Source: JAHEFX01 sp964614585
GTDB lineage: Bacteria > Actinomycetota > Acidimicrobiia > Spongiisociales > JAENVV01
Assembly: GCA_964614585.1 (NCBI GenBank)
Contig: CAZTLW010000008.1
Span: forward strand, 1 to 33,857
DNA length: 33,857 bases
Direction: 5' to 3'
Shown one piece after another: positions 30,401 through 33,857 of the stretch (positions are counted from its first letter, which is position 1; each line of letters begins with the position of its first letter). The notes under the pieces are model-generated. The model was given only the letters and a program-made list of their open reading frames with translations, did not search any database and was not told the origin of the DNA. The translations under genes were made by a program, and so were the position numbers.

Positions 30401-31219
30401 ATGCCGATCGGGTACCAGGGCGAGGCCTTCTCGTATTCACACACCGCCGCCGGGGAGCTGTTCGGCGACCGGGAACGGATCGGGTTCTCCACCTTCCCCG
30501 CCGCCTTCGACGCCCTCGTCGAGGGCGCGGTCTCCCGGCTGGTGTTGCCGGTCGAGAACTCGACCACCGGCAGCGTGCTGCCCGTCCTCGACAACCTCGT
30601 CGGCGGTGCGAGCCACATCGTCGGCGAGCACTACCTGGCGGTCCGCCATGCGGTCCTCGGGGTCCCGGGGGCGACGCTCGCCGACGTGACCGAGATCCAC
30701 AGTCACCCCCAGGCGCTGAGCCAGTGCGTCGCGTGGATCGTCCACCACGGCTGGGAGCCGATCCCCGTCCACGACACCGCCGGGGCGGTCCGGCTCGTGG
30801 CCGAGCGCGGTGACCCGGCCATCGCCGCCCTCGCCCCACCCTGGGCGGCCGACGCCCACGGCCTCGAGGTGCTGGCGACGGACGTGATGGACCGGGCCCA
30901 CAACACGACCCGGTTCATCGTCCTCGAGCGCGGTCCTGCCGCGGTGGCCGACGATGCCGACAAGACCTCCATCGCCTTCGAGACTGCCCACCGGCCCGGG
31001 GCACTGGCGCTGGTCCTGACCGAGCTCGGGCTGCGGGGCGCCAACATGACGCGCATCGAGTCCCGGCCCACCGACGAGGCCTGGACGTACCGGTTCTTCG
31101 TCGACCTCACCCATCCACCGGGGCCGGCCGGGTGGGCGTCGGTCTTCGACCCGTTGCCGGCGACGATGTCGGCGCTCCACCATCTGGGGTCATACCCCGC
31201 CGCCGTCCGGCCGGAGTGA
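30401..31219 (+). CDS. pheA: Prephenate dehydratase
   Basis: This 272-residue protein has the catalytic part first: GYQGEAFSYSHTAA, PVENSTTGSVLPVLDNL, SHPQALSQC and the HNTTRFIVLE motif near 170 that supplies the catalytic Thr. A C-terminal ACT domain follows, with GALALVLTELGLRGANMTRIESRP, where phenylalanine binds for feedback inhibition. It makes phenylpyruvate in phenylalanine synthesis. TACGCT (30387-30392) is 8 nt before ATG 30401. The 3' end overlaps the next convergent gene by 30 bp. Confidence 0.93.
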   Translation: MPIGYQGEAFSYSHTAAGELFGDRERIGFSTFPAAFDALVEGAVSRLVLPVENSTTGSVLPVLDNLVGGASHIVGEHYLAVRHAVLGVPGATLADVTEIHSHPQALSQCVAWIVHHGWEPIPVHDTAGAVRLVAERGDPAIAALAPPWAADAHGLEVLATDVMDRAHNTTRFIVLERGPAAVADDADKTSIAFETAHRPGALALVLTELGLRGANMTRIESRPTDEAWTYRFFVDLTHPPGPAGWASVFDPLPATMSALHHLGSYPAAVRPE

Positions 31220-32146
31220 CGCCCCGAGCGGGGCGCAGGCGTCGCGGGCGGCATCGAGCGGCGTCGGTGTGAGCGGGACCAGCGCGCTCGGCTCGAGGCC
31301 GAGCGCCCGGCGTGCGGCAGGGACGACGTCGGCGTCCACCACCCGGTTGAGCACGAGATGGGGCCGTGGCCAGGGCCAGGCCTCGACGAGGGCGATCCCC
31401 CGCAACAAGCCCTGCACCGTGGCATCGAGGACGAGCACGACCTCGTCTGCGCACCACCCGACCCGCGAGGCGAACGGCAGTGGGGCATCGACGACGACGA
31501 GGTGGTGTTGCTCGGCGGCGGCGTCGACGACGTCGACGCCCGCCGTGGGGTCCGGACGGCCGGGGAGGGCACCGATGGTCAGGACCGTCGGCCCGTCCGG
31601 ATCGGGCTCGGACAGGTGGTCCGGGTCGAGGGAGCCCGGCGGCGGCGGGGGGAGCCCGAGGCCCGGTCCGACGCCCGGGACGTCGTCGGTGTCCACGATC
31701 GCCACCCCGGGACCGGCCAGCCCGATCGCCACCGTGGTGAGCCCGGCGCCTCGAGGTCCGACGGTGGCGACCACCCGACCCGGCCGTGGGGCGGCCGGCT
31801 TCGGCGGGATCGCCAGCCGCCGGAGCAGTGTCACCGGGTCGACCGACTCCTCGACGACGAGGTCCGTGCCCAGCGAGGCGAGCGCCTCCCGGCCCGGGTC
31901 GTCGCCCGTGGGGTGCACGCCGATGATCGCCGTACCGGCCGATCTGACCGATGCCACCCGGGCGGCGGAGAGCCAGGCCGTCTCGGCGCCGACGACGAGC
32001 CAGTCGGGTCGGGGCAGCGCCGCCAGGTCGATCGGCTCGTAGATGCGCCCGACGAGGCGGGCCAGACCGGTCCGGCGGGCGGCGGCAGCGAGTCGCGCCT
32101 CCCACGGCCTCGCCGACAGCACCGTGGCGACCGATGGCCGCGTCAT
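31190..32146 (-). CDS. CpaE/ParA-like protein with degenerate Walker A
   Basis: This 318-residue protein has a receiver-like N-terminal half (DWLVVGAETAWLSAARVA; GTAIIGVHPTGDD) and a ParA/MinD-like C-terminal half beginning GRVVATVGPRGAGLTTVAIGLA near 135. VVVDAPLPFASRV stands where Walker B/switch II would be. This order resembles CpaE/TadZ proteins that place pili or secretion machines. The P-loop reads GPRGAGLTT, without the signature and catalytic lysines, so ATPase activity is doubtful. ATG 32146 overlaps the upstream gene's stop as ATGA. No Tad genes are in the window. Confidence 0.65.
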   Translation of the reverse strand: MTRPSVATVLSARPWEARLAAAARRTGLARLVGRIYEPIDLAALPRPDWLVVGAETAWLSAARVASVRSAGTAIIGVHPTGDDPGREALASLGTDLVVEESVDPVTLLRRLAIPPKPAAPRPGRVVATVGPRGAGLTTVAIGLAGPGVAIVDTDDVPGVGPGLGLPPPPPGSLDPDHLSEPDPDGPTVLTIGALPGRPDPTAGVDVVDAAAEQHHLVVVDAPLPFASRVGWCADEVVLVLDATVQGLLRGIALVEAWPWPRPHLVLNRVVDADVVPAARRALGLEPSALVPLTPTPLDAARDACAPLGASLRPDGGGV

Positions 32147-32442
32147 CGTCGTCCTCCCGGCTCGAGGTCGACGGCCACCACATGGGCGAGCGAGATGGCG
32201 ATGCCGTCGACGACAACGTGGTCGGCGCCGACCACCGGGATCCCCAAGCGGCGCCCGCCGTCGGTCGTTGCCACCTCCACGAGCGACGCCCGGTCCTCGG
32301 CCTCGACCAGGAGGTCGACCAGTGTGCGATGGCGGCGATGGGCGATGGCGGCCGCCGCCTGCTCGGCGGCGAGCACGGCGTCGAAGAGGCGCCGCCCCTC
32401 CCGTGACAGCGAGACCAGGTCGGGGTGGCGCAGCGCATCCAT
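32143..32442 (-). CDS. Small protein coupled to the CpaE/ParA-like gene
   Basis: This 99-residue protein starts at ATG 32442 (an in-frame ATG 32448 adds two residues). It begins with helices (LREGRR-like LSREGRRLFDAVLAAEQAA; RRHRTLVDLLVEAEDRASLVEV) and ends with strands (IPVVGADHVVVDGIAISLAHVVAVDLEP). I do not recognise a family. TATAAC (32455-32450) lies exactly 7 nt before ATG 32442, which favours that start. The 4-nt overlap suggests it works with the next protein, perhaps as an adaptor. Confidence 0.55.
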   Translation of the reverse strand: MDALRHPDLVSLSREGRRLFDAVLAAEQAAAAIAHRRHRTLVDLLVEAEDRASLVEVATTDGGRRLGIPVVGADHVVVDGIAISLAHVVAVDLEPGGRR

Positions 32443-32525
32443 GAACATCGTTATACATCGTCGACTTCGGTCATGCCACCGGGGGAGGGTGTCGATGTTT
32501 CGCGACCCGGCCGTAGGCTCACCGC

Positions 32526-33716
32526 ATGGGACCGGTACGGATCGAGGGCTATGGCCATGGCGGCCTCGGCGTGGCTCGCCTCGACGGCAAGGTCCACTTC
32601 GTCGAGGGGGCCATCCCCGGCGACGTCGTCACGATCGACGTGACCCGGGACCGGCCTCGATGGGCCCGGGCCACGGTGGCCGAGGTCGTCGCCCCCGGCC
32701 CCGACCGCCGGGTCCCGCCGTGTCCCCACGCCGGCACCTGTGGTGGCTGCGACCTCCAGCACGCCACCGAGTCGGCCCAACGGCGATGGAAGCGCGGCGT
32801 CGTCGCCGAGCAGTTGACCCGGCTCGGCGGGGTGACCGACCCCCCGGTGGCCGAGACGGTGGTGCCGGGTACCGACCTCGGGTACCGAAATCGGATGGAC
32901 TTCGCCGTCGACGACGGACGGCCGGCCCTGCGACGCCGCTCGAGCCACGACCTGGTCCCCCTCGACGTGTGCCTGCTGCTCGCCCCACCGCTCGCCGACC
33001 TCTTCGACCGACTCGGGGACCTGGAGGACGTGACCGGCCTCACCATGCGCGCCGGGCTCGCCACGGGGGAGGGACTGGTCGTGGTCGACGGGCCGGTGCC
33101 GGCGTCCGCCGCCGACTGGGGGGTGCCGATCTGCCGGGCGACCGACCGGGGGATCGAGCCGTGGCTGGGTCGCGACCACCTCCACGAGGTGGTCGCCGGC
33201 CGTCGACTGCGGATCACCGGCCGAGCGTTCTTCCAGACCAACACGGCCGGGGCCGAGGCCCTCGTGGCGGCGGTGGCCGACGCCGTCGCCGGTCGATCGG
33301 GGACCTTGCTCGACCTCTACGCCGGCGGTGGCCTGTTCGCCGCCACCGTCGGTGCCGACTTCGATCGGGTGGTGGCCGTCGAGGTCGACCGGGTCGCCGT
33401 CGCCGACCTCCACCACAACCTCGCCGACTCGGCCGCCGAGGTGCATGCGGGCCGGGTGGAGGACGTGCCGTTGTCGGGCTCCGGCCAGGTGACCGCGGTG
33501 GTCGATCCACCCCGTCGGGGCCTCGGGCGCGACGGTGTCGCCTCGGTGCTGTCGGCCTCCCCGGACCGCATCGTCCACGTCGCCTGCGATCCCGCCTCCC
33601 TCGGACGGGACGTCGGGCTGTTGGCCGAGGCCGGCTACCGACTGGTCTCGGTCACCCCGATCGACCTGTTCCCCCAGACCCACCATGTGGAGGCGGTGGC
33701 GGTGCTCGACCGCTGA
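32526..33716 (+). CDS. RNA uracil-C5 methyltransferase (RumA/TrmA family) with TRAM domain
   Basis: This 396-residue protein has an N-terminal TRAM RNA-binding domain (residues 1-55) and an Fe-S site in CPHAGTCGGCDLQH with a fourth Cys in LDVCLLLAP. The SAM domain reads GRAFFQTNTAGAEAL, LLDLYAGGGLFAA and VVDPPRRGLG, with the catalytic Cys in VACDPASLGRD. It forms 5-methyluridine in rRNA or tRNA; the exact site cannot be told. TAGGCT (32514-32519) is 6 nt before the ATG. It is divergent from the small gene at 32442. Confidence 0.9.
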   Translation: MGPVRIEGYGHGGLGVARLDGKVHFVEGAIPGDVVTIDVTRDRPRWARATVAEVVAPGPDRRVPPCPHAGTCGGCDLQHATESAQRRWKRGVVAEQLTRLGGVTDPPVAETVVPGTDLGYRNRMDFAVDDGRPALRRRSSHDLVPLDVCLLLAPPLADLFDRLGDLEDVTGLTMRAGLATGEGLVVVDGPVPASAADWGVPICRATDRGIEPWLGRDHLHEVVAGRRLRITGRAFFQTNTAGAEALVAAVADAVAGRSGTLLDLYAGGGLFAATVGADFDRVVAVEVDRVAVADLHHNLADSAAEVHAGRVEDVPLSGSGQVTAVVDPPRRGLGRDGVASVLSASPDRIVHVACDPASLGRDVGLLAEAGYRLVSVTPIDLFPQTHHVEAVAVLDR

Positions 33717-33749
33717 GCCGCCGATCGTCTCGGGGAATCCCCCCGAAGG

Positions 33750-33777
33750 GTGTCGGATCGCGCGACAGGCCCGACAC
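33750..33777 (+). terminator. Hairpin downstream of the methyltransferase gene
   Basis: GTGTCGG (33750-33756) pairs with CCGACAC (33771-33777) across a 14-nt loop. It lies 33 bp after the stop, with no T-run. Confidence 0.4.
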
Positions 33778-33807
33778 TTGCCCCGGGTCCCCTGACCGTC
33801 TTGGGAG

Positions 33808-33857
33808 ATCCCCCCGGAGGGGGGATGGGACCCACGGAGCGAAGCGGAGTGGGAGGG
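33808..33857. repeat. Dispersed two-hairpin intergenic repeat, copy 2 (cut by window end)
   Basis: It carries the same ATCCCCCC-GGA-GGGGGGAT stem and CCCAC-GGAGCGAAGCGGA-GTGGG segment as copy 1, with A for C at two positions. A related fragment, AATCCCCCCGAAGGG, lies at 33736-33750. Confidence 0.8.

Overview
The window is very GC-rich DNA (roughly 70% by eye) with dense coding. Start codons are often GTG, and many genes carry a TANNNT -10 element only 6-8 nt before the start codon, so they are probably transcribed without a leader. A mycothiol-type DsbA-fold nitroreductase, an EtfD-like beta-oxidation protein, a TIGR03084 DinB-like protein, a xanthorhodopsin-type opsin and a sigma-B/F partner-switching locus together point to an actinobacterium. 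An acidimicrobial (Acidimicrobiia-like) lineage is my best guess, but that is inference. No rRNA, tRNA, CRISPR array or insertion sequence was seen.

Layout. 1-7.3 kb: start of an osmoprotectant-binding lipoprotein, a small Cys/His protein behind a PHO-box-like direct repeat, an antibiotic-kinase-like phosphotransferase, an M24 aminopeptidase, a short enoyl-CoA hydratase, an EamA transporter, and a minus-strand operon (hydrolase, Asp/Glu racemase, geranylgeranyl-reductase-type flavoprotein). 7.4-12.9 kb: an acyltransferase, then a complete partner-switching module (PAS-PP2C phosphatase, STAS antagonist, anti-sigma kinase, degenerate second anti-sigma-like protein, sigma factor), followed directly by a proton-pump-type rhodopsin and a SnoaL-like protein. 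12.9-17.7 kb: minus-strand DinB-like protein, biotin-dependent acyl-CoA carboxylase (alpha with BCCP, beta) and a DUF2007-like membrane protein. 17.8-24.3 kb: serC, an unknown gene, the nitroreductase, udk, proC, bcp, an SH3-like lipoprotein and a TPM-like membrane protein. 24.3-27.0 kb: an accessory patch with a 5'-broken toxin plus intact antitoxin, a 0.67-kb stretch with no convincing gene, pspA, and an intact MazF-type module. 27.1-33.9 kb: EtfD-like Fe-S oxidoreductase, ferrochelatase-family protein, prephenate dehydratase, a CpaE/ParA-like protein without its Walker A lysine plus a small partner, an RNA uracil methyltransferase, and a dispersed hairpin repeat at the edge.

The most interesting region is 8.2-12.9 kb. 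The phosphatase's PAS domain resembles a LOV photosensor without the photoactive cysteine. The cascade ends in a sigma factor whose next gene is a rhodopsin. The rhodopsin and anti-sigma genes share an almost identical promoter-like sequence, GTTTC-N14-GGGGAACC, which fits a sigma-B/F-type promoter. I infer a stress- or light/redox-responsive regulon in which the sigma factor drives both the rhodopsin and its own anti-sigma factor. This is a hypothesis from sequence alone. The second structural theme is a family of intergenic heptad/octad arrays (consensus near GGKACNC) at four or five gene boundaries.
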